A stretch of 64,000 bases of DNA from Ignavibacteria bacterium (GTDB lineage: Bacteria; Bacteroidota; Ignavibacteria; Tepidaquicellales; Tepidaquicellaceae). The notes beneath the pieces were generated by a model that saw nothing but the letters and a program-made list of their open reading frames with translations, was not told the DNA's origin and ran no database searches. Of this stretch, positions 28,431 through 37,443 are shown one piece after another. The stretch lies in contig JADJWZ010000039.1 of the NCBI GenBank assembly GCA_016716125.1, positions 75,445-139,444 of the forward strand, written 5' to 3'. How positions within the stretch are numbered: the first letter of the stretch is position 1; every line of letters begins with the position of its first letter. A program made the translations under genes and the position numbers.

Positions 28431-29051
28431 TTAATTAACTATAACTTTATTTTTTGAAATAATAATTTTCTTTTCTTCAAACTTTTTCACAATTTCAGGA
28501 TAATACTTATGCTCGAGTTTTCTGATTTTTTGCATCAGAGAAAATTCATCATCATAGTTTGATATAATACAGCTCTTTTGAAAAATAATTTTCCCTTCAT
28601 CATATTTTTCATCAACAAAATGGATCGTTATTCCCGACACCTTTACTCCGCTCTCTATCACTGCCTTGTGTACATTGAACCCGTACATCCCTTTACCTCC
28701 GAATGACGGCAGCAATGCAGGATGAATATTAATTATTCTGTTTCTGAAAACTTTCAAAAATTTTGAGCTTAACAGTTTCATGTATCCCGCAAGCAAAATA
28801 AAGTCAATACTTTGCTCTTTCACAGCTGACAAAAATAAATTATCGTAAGATGTTTCAGAAATATCAGGATACAGAGTACGGTTAATTACTTTATATTTTA
28901 TACCGTATTTAACTGCAGTCTGGACTGCGCCGCAATAAGAATTATTTGTAATAAGAAGAGAAATATTGGATTTAATTTTCTTTCGCCTTTCAGAACGGAT
29001 CAGTGCTTTAAAATTTGTACCAGTGCCCGATGCAAATACACAAATATTCAA
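28431..29051 (-). CDS. purN: Phosphoribosylglycinamide formyltransferase
   Basis: A 206-residue enzyme that transfers a formyl group from 10-formyl-tetrahydrofolate to GAR. The phosphate-binding loop is ASGTGTNFKAL. The catalytic Asn-His-Asp set is seen in INIHPALLPSFGGKG and SGITIHFVDEKYDEG. The start appears to be TTG at 29051, since no ATG is placed before the conserved NICVFASG. It is followed immediately by purH, and probably heads the long block that continues into the mre genes. Confidence 0.92.
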   Translation of the reverse strand: MNICVFASGTGTNFKALIRSERRKKIKSNISLLITNNSYCGAVQTAVKYGIKYKVINRTLYPDISETSYDNLFLSAVKEQSIDFILLAGYMKLLSSKFLKVFRNRIINIHPALLPSFGGKGMYGFNVHKAVIESGVKVSGITIHFVDEKYDEGKIIFQKSCIISNYDDEFSLMQKIRKLEHKYYPEIVKKFEEKKIIISKNKVIVN

Positions 29052-29068
29052 TTCTTTTCTTTTGTGTG

Positions 29069-29098
29069 CAAATTAATCAAATTAAAAAAGAGTTACAA
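29069..29098 (-). promoter_or_regulatory. Possible Bacteroidota-type promoter upstream of purN
   Basis: On the minus strand TTG (29096-29098) is separated by 20 bases from TAATTTG (29069-29075). The spacing equals that of the stronger site upstream of atpZ, but the -7 box lacks one base of TAnnTTTG. It lies about 18 bases before the TTG start of purN. AT-rich sequence makes chance matches common. Confidence 0.3.
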
Positions 29099-29188
29099 TT
29101 TAAACAAATGAACAGGTTTGCAGATTTTAATTTTTGAAAGTATTAAAATAATTTACAATTAAATTAATGAATGTTAACATATAAAAAG

Positions 29189-29221
29189 AATAAGCTGTGG
29201 AAATTATCTCCACAGCTTATT
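29189..29221 (-). terminator. Rho-independent terminator after the CHRD gene
   Basis: Perfect 13-bp arms AATAAGCTGTGGA (29189-29201) and TCCACAGCTTATT (29209-29221) with a 7-base loop are followed on the minus strand by CTTTTTAT. It lies 32 bases beyond the stop codon of the CHRD-T9SS gene. Confidence 0.85.
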
Positions 29222-29252
29222 TTGAATATAACTTTCTGTATGAATCGTAAAT

Positions 29253-30653
29253 TTATTTTACCAGCATTAATTTTTTGGAAATGCTTACTGATCCGCTTTC
29301 AAGTTTATAAATATAAATTCCGCTTGAAAGATCTGATGCATTTAGTCTGTAAGAATAATATCCCGCAGACTTGAAATCATTAACCAGCGTCCTTACTAGT
29401 TTTCCGGACATGTCATACAAATTCAGCATTACATTTTCATTTACCGGAACTGAATAATCTATCTTTGTTTCAGGATTAAATGGATTCGGATAATTCTGTG
29501 ACAAATCAAAAGCAGTTGGCACTCCGATGACTACTTCATTTGAAAGATTGAAATATTCGAAGTTACCGTTAAAGTCTATTTGCTTAAGTCTGTAATTATA
29601 GACTCCTGCTGTAAGTCCTTTGTCGCTGTATGTATAAGTCTGACTTTCATTCGAATTTCCGTTTCCGTTTACAAATCCTACTTTTTCCCAGACTGCTGAG
29701 GATGTTGATCTTTCAATATCAAATCCTGAATTATTTATTTCCGAAGAAGTTGACCAGTTTAGCGTAACGTCATTTCCGGAAATTACTGAAACGAACGAAG
29801 CTAACTCAACCGGAAGTACAATATCAGGATTTAACTGCGACCTGATCTCTCCACCGGGGAATTGAGAGGAATGAATATTTACATACCATAATCCTCCGAG
29901 CAGCTGTGTCTCCTGCGCTGCAGTTAATACAAATATATTACCATAACTGCCTGAAGTTACGCCTACCGGAAATCCTGTAAAACCGATCTGTACTCCGGCA
30001 TTTACTCCCGGAAGCGCGGGACCGTGAAAATGTGCGGCAGTAGTTGTTCCTATGAAATCCTGCCATGTTACTGTAAATACAATTGTGTTTGTATTGTCAT
30101 CATAAGTACCGACAAGAGTACCTGTTGCAGGAGAAGCATTCGGCGGCACTTCCTCAAGTCCTGAAAGAGTTTCGTTTATACCGAAAATGTTTCCGGTCGG
30201 TACCACAGGATTTAACTGCGATCTGACTTCTCCCCCCGGAAAAGTTGAAGAATGAATATTTACATACCATAAACCGCTGAGCAGCTGTACCTCCTGTGCG
30301 GCGGTTAGCACAAATGTATTTGAGTAACTGCCTGACATAACGCCTAAAGGTAATCCGGTAAATCCGATCTGCACACCTGCATTAACTCCGACAGGCGCCG
30401 GTCCGTGAAAATGAGCGGCTGTTGTACCTGCCGTAAAATTCTGCCACGAGACAGCAAAGATAAGTGTATTTGTTACGTCATCATAATTTCCAATGAGTAC
30501 ACCGGAACCCGTAGACGCATTTGGCGGGACTTCCTCAAGTCCGGAAAGTGTTTCGCTGATGCTGTATGTACCTGCAGTTGTTACAGTATGGAAAGTAACA
30601 ATAAAAAGTAACGCCATTGCTATGATTACTGCCGTAGTTTTGTAAGTTTTCAT
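29253..30653 (-). CDS. Secreted protein with two CHRD domains and a T9SS sorting module
   Basis: A 466-residue exported protein. A signal peptide (about residues 1-27) is followed by two CHRD domains (about 30-150 and 155-280). Each starts with ETLSGLEEVPPNAS and includes TTAAHFHGPA, GLWYVNIHSS and PGGE(V/I)RSQLNP, and the two are clearly duplicated. A linker with a fibronectin-like segment (VTLNWSTSSEINNSGF) leads to the C-terminal T9SS type A domain, with SQNYPNPFNPETKIDY and LSSGIYIYKLESG. CHRD domains, first described in chordin, have no settled bacterial role. The product should be exported through the Sec and T9SS systems to the surface. Confidence 0.9.
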   Translation of the reverse strand: MKTYKTTAVIIAMALLFIVTFHTVTTAGTYSISETLSGLEEVPPNASTGSGVLIGNYDDVTNTLIFAVSWQNFTAGTTAAHFHGPAPVGVNAGVQIGFTGLPLGVMSGSYSNTFVLTAAQEVQLLSGLWYVNIHSSTFPGGEVRSQLNPVVPTGNIFGINETLSGLEEVPPNASPATGTLVGTYDDNTNTIVFTVTWQDFIGTTTAAHFHGPALPGVNAGVQIGFTGFPVGVTSGSYGNIFVLTAAQETQLLGGLWYVNIHSSQFPGGEIRSQLNPDIVLPVELASFVSVISGNDVTLNWSTSSEINNSGFDIERSTSSAVWEKVGFVNGNGNSNESQTYTYSDKGLTAGVYNYRLKQIDFNGNFEYFNLSNEVVIGVPTAFDLSQNYPNPFNPETKIDYSVPVNENVMLNLYDMSGKLVRTLVNDFKSAGYYSYRLNASDLSSGIYIYKLESGSVSISKKLMLVK

Positions 30654-30775
30654 TTTTAAAAATTTAAATTAAAAAAATTAAAAGGTGAATTTAAAATCAG
30701 AGCAACCTCCTTTCTGACTATTTATTTTTTAAAAAATATGAAAATGTATTCAAGCAAATTTCAAAGGATATTAAA

Positions 30776-32215
30776 TCAAAAATAACTTTTTAAATTTATC
30801 TTAGCAAAATCATTTTTTGTATCCGTAAGCTTCAAGTTTCCGGATTTATCCGGCAGAATTTCTATCCTGATAAAATAAATCCCGCTTGGAAATCCCGATG
30901 CATTCCAGTTCGACTCATATGAACCTGCATTCAGACTGCCTTCAAACGGTGTCTCAGCCGTCTTTCCGTTTATATCGGTTATGATCAGTCTGACATAACT
31001 TTCCGACGGCAGATCAAATTTTATTTTTGTAGAAGGGTTAAATGGATTTGGGAAATTCTGGTACAACTTGAAATCATCAGGAATATTACTTCCCGTATTT
31101 TTTATATTTATAGCAGGATTATCTTTATATAATACAAGCTGCCCCTGGATAGTATAATGAGGTTCTGTATGACCGGTAACATTGTAATTGCAGTCTATGC
31201 AGGTCTGTCCCGATATGCATAAAGGATTTGTAGGTCTGCAAAAGTTTTCATAAGGATAAAGGTCATAATCTAAAACTACACTTTGACCCGGAGTTACATT
31301 TGCAGTAACGTCATTATCCCACGGTATCACGCCCGCGCCGGGACACCATCCCGCTCTTGCATACTGCCACGTTCCTCCCTGCGGACTGCATGGATTTATT
31401 GAACAGTCTGATCTCCAAAGCACCTGATCATAAGCCTGTGTCCCGACTCTTAGCGTATGAATCTTCAGAGAAAATTCAGCTGCATTATCCGTGTTGCCTT
31501 GACCGTGACCTGTAGTTATGATTTTCACTTTCGCCTTTGACACATTCTGATCGATCTGAATATTTCTGGGGACGAGAATATCTTCGGGATTCAATTGAGG
31601 ATCTCCGTAAACAACTCTGTTATCCTGCCAGAGATTTATTACTTTATAAGGAATTTTTTCCGGCTCGCCTTGTATGAATGCAAACTTAACGGTTACAAGC
31701 CAGCCGCGCGCGCCGCCGATCCAGCTCTCTATATAACTGCCGAGTCTCACGGAATCATGAAGCAGTGACATGTAATCCGTTACGTCAATTTCAAATACGC
31801 ATTGACCGGGATATCCTCCGCCTACTATATTATAGGGAGTAACAACTCTTGCTATTTCATAATTTGTTGTCGAATCCGTGTAAAGCTTTATCCAGCCAAT
31901 CCTGTCCCAGGGATCACAGCCCGCAGCCGGACATCCGATAGTATAAAACATTATAATCTTTTCATAGCGTGTATTGGTATCAGGCAATAAAAAATTATCA
32001 TAATGTGTATCCGCCCAGTTCTGAAAGTTCTGATTAAATGTAGTTACCCATGTTGTGTCACCTGCATTTGCTGAGCCCGAGCTGATTGAGATCAGCATAA
32101 TAAATGCTGCAATCGAAATTCTTATCTTAATTAAAACGGATTTGCAATACCGGTAAGTAAAATTTTTATTCATGAGAAGAATTAATTTAAAAAAATGTTT
32201 TTGTAAATTAGTCAA
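30776..32215 (-). CDS. Secreted PNGase F-like peptide-N-glycosidase with T9SS sorting module
   Basis: Up to 479 residues; the natural start may be the Met at 32173 (MNKNFTYRYC), which places the signal peptide (ending SGSANA) closer to the N-terminus. The body aligns by eye with Elizabethkingia PNGase F. CDPWDR matches its CDEWDR (Asp60, here Asp104), IESW matches TETW (Glu118, here Glu163), AAEF matches CAEW (Glu206, here Glu247), and RAGWCPG is identical. All three catalytic acids are therefore kept. Family enzymes cleave N-glycans from asparagine. The C-terminus has NFPNPFNPSTKIKFDLP and PSGIYFIRIEI, the T9SS sorting domain. It lies between two other secreted proteins on the same strand. 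Confidence 0.88.
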   Translation of the reverse strand: MTNLQKHFFKLILLMNKNFTYRYCKSVLIKIRISIAAFIMLISISSGSANAGDTTWVTTFNQNFQNWADTHYDNFLLPDTNTRYEKIIMFYTIGCPAAGCDPWDRIGWIKLYTDSTTNYEIARVVTPYNIVGGGYPGQCVFEIDVTDYMSLLHDSVRLGSYIESWIGGARGWLVTVKFAFIQGEPEKIPYKVINLWQDNRVVYGDPQLNPEDILVPRNIQIDQNVSKAKVKIITTGHGQGNTDNAAEFSLKIHTLRVGTQAYDQVLWRSDCSINPCSPQGGTWQYARAGWCPGAGVIPWDNDVTANVTPGQSVVLDYDLYPYENFCRPTNPLCISGQTCIDCNYNVTGHTEPHYTIQGQLVLYKDNPAINIKNTGSNIPDDFKLYQNFPNPFNPSTKIKFDLPSESYVRLIITDINGKTAETPFEGSLNAGSYESNWNASGFPSGIYFIRIEILPDKSGNLKLTDTKNDFAKINLKSYF

Positions 32216-32242
32216 ATTTTTTTAAAGAAGGAATATGCGCAG

Positions 32243-32275
32243 AAAAAAAAAGACCGGCAAATTACATCCGGTCTT
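32243..32275 (-). terminator. Rho-independent terminator after the dockerin-like protein gene
   Basis: Arms AAGACCGG (32250-32257) and CCGGTCTT (32268-32275) are followed on the minus strand by a run of eight T (32243-32250 in plus-strand A). It separates the large secreted protein from the PNGase-like gene. Confidence 0.85.
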
Positions 32276-32349
32276 ATTGGGGATTACGCATGAAAAAATA
32301 CTATTAAAATGTTAGCATCACTTGAGTGATGTATTTTACATGTCTAATA

Positions 32350-35300
32350 TTAATTCGATTTTATAATTAAATGCTTTCTTATATCCGATGGTTTGATTAC
32401 CGGCGATAAGTTTTTCGTTCTTTCATAAATATCGTGATCTATTTTAATTTCGGAATTTTCAAAAGAAGTATCTGAAATTATATCCTGCGGCTCTTCAGGA
32501 TTTATCAGCGCGCCTCCCGGGGTAATTTTCGAAACAAAGTTGAATGCATTATTATCTGCAATTGCCTGATCACTTATATCAGTTATTCCGTCTCCGTTAA
32601 GATCTGTTTTAATATATCCGGATTCGAAATTGAATGCGTCATTGTCAATGAGAGAGTTGTCGTCTATATCTATTATTCCGTCCTGATTCACGTCACCGCT
32701 GAATATTGTCCACTTCGTTCCCTTAAATATCATGTTATCACCGAACGCTTTATTTGCATTTGTTGTAAAGTTATATGCAAGATAATTTGATGCGAACATC
32801 TGCGGCGTCTTGCTCCATGTCTCCAGTCCGTTTCTGTGTTTGAGATGCAGATAATAATTTACACCGTTTGAAGCGTTGTTAAATATTAAAGATTCAAATC
32901 CTGCCGAACTTATGAATCCTTTTGCTGAATCAATTTTTGCATACGGACTTACTGCGCTTCTAAGATATACTCTCACCGTATCTCCTGTCATCGTATTCTG
33001 AGTATTATCATAAAGTCCTTCATACAATGCAGTCAGGTCAAGCGCTTTCGCGTTTGTGTTAACGCTCTGCAGCCAGTCAATGATTTTTGTATAAACTAAA
33101 ACAGGTCCGAGCGACAATGGCGATCCGCCGGTTGTTCTCAGACTTGAAAATTGATTTGTCATGTAGAAAGTATTGTAATTCGCTCCGGCAAAACTGACAG
33201 CTATGCTGGAGTCAGATCCGTTTCCAGTTACTGACTGAGGCTTGAAAGCAGCGCTGCTGCCGTTGACCGGTCTTATTAATTCCGGCGTGTAAGGATCTGA
33301 TACAGAATCCTGCGTGATCCCGCTGAAAAATCCTGTTCCCCTGAATCTTCTTTGACTCGAAGGAATACTTCCGATCCAGTCATCGCTGATTGTAGATGAT
33401 TTCAGATATTGTCTGTAGAATACAGTATCCGCCGGTGTCGGAAATCCCGTTGACGGATCATTTGCCATTGATGTACCGTCACTGAATACGATCAGTGATT
33501 TTTTATTTCCCGCAGTTGAGTTGTCAATAAATCTTTTTAAAGAATCCCTTACCCATGGTGAATAGCTTACTGCTTCCTTAAAGTTCACGATCATTACTTT
33601 CCATGGTCTGTATGATCCCGTATAATACATTCCTACTGTATCAAAATTATTAGCATATCTTCCGTCGCTGATCACCGCTCTTACCAGACTGTCTCTGTCT
33701 TTATTCTGCTGCCACAGAATGCACATTTCCTTTGCAATTCTGGGAGTGATAGTTGAAGTCAATGCATTGTTAGAATTATTTCCGTCAGAAACAAGTATGG
33801 AATCCCTGACTGTATAAACTGTACCCGATGTAAATGTCCACGGATCGTAATTAACAAAAGCGTTTGCTCCTGCGGCTAATCCTGTAACTGATTTTGTGCT
33901 TGTATATCCTCCGGGTGAAATTGTTCTTCTGACGCTGAACGAAACCGAGCCTGTGCCTGCATTAAATACTTTACCGGTCGGAGTGAATGTAGCGGAGTTA
34001 AAGTACTGTTCATATGTCAGTCCGGGATCCGATACTCCGGCATCTACAGACGCCTGATTTCCTAAAACCGCTTCTATCGCATAATTCTGACCGTACTCTC
34101 TCGGAAATTCATAAGTGTCGACACTTGTACCGGGAGGCGCTAGATAAGAGTAATAATTTGCGTCAGGTCTTGCAGGTATTTCATACAGCATCTGCTGAGA
34201 TGCATACGCAAAATCTTCACCTGCAAATTCTGTCTGCGCTATACCGACGAAGTAATGATCGTTAGTTACCATGACAGGTTTTGGATCTGTGATCTGAAAT
34301 GATTTATATGTATTCTGATCAGATGCTTTTATTTTATAATGAGGAGATTTTCCTACTATTGTGCCGCTGCTGTTTAATACAATTCCATAAACTATCTGAC
34401 CAAGATTATCTCCGCCCGGAAGTTTTATGTTTACATTTCTTATCTGCCCTGCGCCTGACATATAATATTTATTAAGAAATGATAACTGACCGACCCAGCC
34501 GACGCTGCTGTTACAGCAGTTTGAATCAACGTACCTCATAGTATTGGAATTAGCTTCCGTAATAAATGTCTTCACATTATTTCCGTTATCATCATCATCC
34601 GGGATCGATACTGTGATATCTGAAAATCCGTTTAGCACAGGAATAAATCCCAAGAAGTCAACCTGAAAAGTATCTAAAGGTCCGATATAAGGAATCTCGA
34701 TTGAATCAGATAAATTATTTGTTCCGGAAATATCCAGATACACCATTAAATTATTTATAGGATCTACAGTTAAATTTTTAATGAGTACAGGGATTTTATC
34801 CGGAACACCGTAAGACAACGGTAATTTTCCTTTTCCCCATACAATTTCAACCGATGCATCATAACCGCCTGCGTAAGCTCCTACTCTGATATTATCCACA
34901 TAATAATTATTACCGCAATTTTCCCAGACTTTGAAATATATACTTGAAGCGTTTTCAGGGATGTCAATTATTTTTGTTCCCCATTCATTACTTTGCGGCT
35001 GAAAATACTGATCGGTACCGTTCGCTGTTTGTAATTCCCATCCGTTATAATAAATAAGACTGTAATAACTTTCATCTACAGCATCGTAGTAATAAATTTC
35101 CAGGTCATCATAATAGACATTGCCGTCATCATACGGCGCATATGCATAATCAAAAATAAGCTTATCACCGAATTGTGTATTAGACGAAAAGTCTTCTGTA
35201 TAAATTTCATTATCCGAATAATTACACTGCCAGGATGAATACAACATACTGAAGTTTCCGATGCCGTAACCGCTTACATATGCCTGCTCCCATTCAGTTA

Positions 35301-35578
35301 CGCCGTTTAAAATATACCAGTTTACAGGGGGGAAAATCCCTGATTCGAAATCTTCTTCGAGAAGCCAGCTGCCGCGCAAATTCTTTTTAAAAGATTTTTG
35401 ATTATTAGAAATAATTTCATTTATAACTTTTTTGTCAATGATTTTATTTCCTTTTTTATGAAATGAAGATGTTTTTACTCTTTTGGTATTGTCCATAGAA
35501 TTTTGCTGCGATTCCGCAATCCCCGCCGTAAGTAAAATCGACAAAGCGCAGATAAACAAGTGAAATTAATGATTTCAT
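32350..35578 (-). CDS. Large secreted protein with choice-of-anchor-J-like domain and dockerin-like repeat
   Basis: Over 1,070 residues. From an ATG at 35578 preceded by GAAAGGAAG, the start reads MKSLIS and then, after one extra base near 35560, continues LFICALSILLTAGIAES, a normal signal peptide; without the repair only a TTG at 35559 is available. Residues about 65-225 resemble a MAM/choice-of-anchor-J sandwich (LLEEDFESGIFPPVNWYI, VDNIRVGAYAGG). The middle consists of several beta-rich regions of unknown type. Residues about 955-1010 hold two calcium-loop repeats, DVNQDGIIDIDD and DLNGDGITDISD, the pattern of dockerin type I. No NYPNPFNP sorting domain is seen at the C-terminus. Function unknown; surface location is inferred from the signal peptide. 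Confidence 0.8.
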
Positions 35579-35895
35579 TTACTTCCTTTCGTTAATATTA
35601 TTTGAATATTTTTTTAAATTCATTAGTATTAAAATAAACTTTCCGGAATTTAATTGTTATCAAGAAACGTATGGCGTACGATGAAATGATAAGCATAACT
35701 CCGGGAAGTGTTAAAAAATTGAAAGTGTCATCTTACGCCAAGCGGTACAAAATTATATCAATTAATCTTTTTTTGCAAAGAAACTTATTTGGGATTTTAG
35801 AAACATTTATGATTACATTAATAAATAAATTTCTTTAATCATTTATTACTGAGCCATAAACGCATTTTCTGCAAATCGTTTTTTAGAAAAATTAT
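35579..35895. other. Intergenic gap with a 13-bp inverted repeat
   Basis: This 317-base gap lies between divergent genes. It holds arms TGGCGTACGATGA (35672-35684) and TCATCTTACGCCA (35728-35740), one mismatch in 13 bp, separated by 43 bases. It could be an operator or a hairpin. The rest is AT-rich and presumably carries both promoters, but I see no convincing promoter box. Confidence 0.5.
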
Positions 35896-37341
35896 ATGTA
35901 TAAATCAAAATTAATTCAGCTTTTAAAGACATTTTCAGCTTCGGAATTAAAACAATTCCGTGAGTTTACAGCTTCACCTTATTTTAATAAGAATAAAAAT
36001 GTCATATCACTGCTTGAGGTATTAAAGAAATACTATCCGGATTTTGACAATAAAAAATTAGATTCGGAAGAAGTGTTTAAAGAAATGTTCCCGGATGAAG
36101 AATATGATTATTTTAAAATAAAAAATATTTCTTCGGATCTGCTTGCTATCAGTAAGGAATTTCTTAAGATCAGTTATTTTCAAAAAAATGAACATCTCAA
36201 TAATAAGTTTTTACTTGAACAGTTCAGAGACAGGGATCTGGATAAAATGCATGAACAGCTTTTCAAATCTTACAGTGACAGCTTAAACCGTGATCCCGTA
36301 AGAGATGAAATCTATTTTCTTAAAATGTCCGATCTGTCAAAAGAACTGAAATCTTTTTACTCTCCCAAGAATCCAAATTCTGATTTCGAACTTTTCCAGG
36401 ATCAGCTCGATCATGAGCTGAATCACTTTCTGATAAATGCTCTTGAGCTTTATACAACAATGCTGCATGAGATCAAGCAGAATAACTGCAGCTTTGATTT
36501 GAAAATGTTTGATGAAGTCATGATCTATCTCGAAAAGAATTTCTCAAAGCTTACTCCGGTAATTCAGATGTATTATTATATTACGATGCTTCTTATAAAT
36601 AATGACGAGAAGATTTTTTTTATGCTGAAGAATATTTTTAAAAATTATTCCGGCAGTCTTAATGATTATCACAAATATATGTATTATCTGCATATGTCCG
36701 GCTTCTGCGCTGAGATGTATAATATTTACTGCAGACAGGATTTTATGAAAGAACATTTTTATTTGTCGAAAGAAAGTTTTGATAACGGCACAATTCTTAT
36801 GGGAAAAATAATGTATCTCGATTTTCTGAATTATGTGAAGATTGCAGTGCGCGTGGGTGAGTTTGAATGGGCTGAAAAATATATTGAACAGTATAAAGGC
36901 ATGCTAAACGAAGAAAAGGATAGTACTCTGAATTTTTGTTACGGATATATTGAATATAAAAAAGGAAACAGGAATAAAGCTCTTGAGCTTCTCTCAAAGA
37001 CTAACTTTCCAAATTACATTATAAAGCTGCAGGTAAAAATTATTATGCTGCAGATATTTTATGAGGAAGGATTTTATGATCAGGCGGCTGCAGGTATTGA
37101 TTCATTCAGGCATTTTCTCGGAAGGGAAAAATCCATTAAGGATAATTACAAAGAATCGTTTTCAGATTTTCTGAAAATTACGGGCGAACTTGTCAGACTG
37201 CAGCATTCAGTTTATGTAAGAAATAAAAAGCATGTTGAAACAGAATTAATGAGATTACGGGAAGCCGCTGATAAATCTTCTCAAAATCAATTCGGAATAA
37301 AGCTCTGGCTCTTTGATATGATTAATAATTTTAAGAAATAA
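35896..37341 (+). CDS. Conserved hypothetical helical-repeat protein
   Basis: I do not recognise a named family, although the opening SASELKQFREFTASPYFNKNKN is a form I associate with hypothetical proteins of Bacteroidota and Ignavibacteria. The 481 residues carry no signal peptide or membrane segment. They read as alternating amphipathic helices; the C-terminal third has TPR-like pairs (FEWAEKYIEQYKGML, GNRNKALELLSK, GFYDQAAAGIDSFRHFL). A cytosolic scaffold role is possible. It is monocistronic, with the SulP gene 102 bases downstream. Confidence 0.65.
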   Translation: MYKSKLIQLLKTFSASELKQFREFTASPYFNKNKNVISLLEVLKKYYPDFDNKKLDSEEVFKEMFPDEEYDYFKIKNISSDLLAISKEFLKISYFQKNEHLNNKFLLEQFRDRDLDKMHEQLFKSYSDSLNRDPVRDEIYFLKMSDLSKELKSFYSPKNPNSDFELFQDQLDHELNHFLINALELYTTMLHEIKQNNCSFDLKMFDEVMIYLEKNFSKLTPVIQMYYYITMLLINNDEKIFFMLKNIFKNYSGSLNDYHKYMYYLHMSGFCAEMYNIYCRQDFMKEHFYLSKESFDNGTILMGKIMYLDFLNYVKIAVRVGEFEWAEKYIEQYKGMLNEEKDSTLNFCYGYIEYKKGNRNKALELLSKTNFPNYIIKLQVKIIMLQIFYEEGFYDQAAAGIDSFRHFLGREKSIKDNYKESFSDFLKITGELVRLQHSVYVRNKKHVETELMRLREAADKSSQNQFGIKLWLFDMINNFKK

Positions 37342-37443
37342 ATCATGTAAGATATAATTGCTCTTCCCTTCATTTTGCATTTCTCAAATTATAGTTATAG
37401 GTTTATCATTTAAATAAAACACTAATATTTGTAAATTCGAATT

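Noticed and set aside
36797..36997. Minus-strand open frame inside the helical-repeat gene
   Set aside because: Antisense shadow of a clear coding gene.
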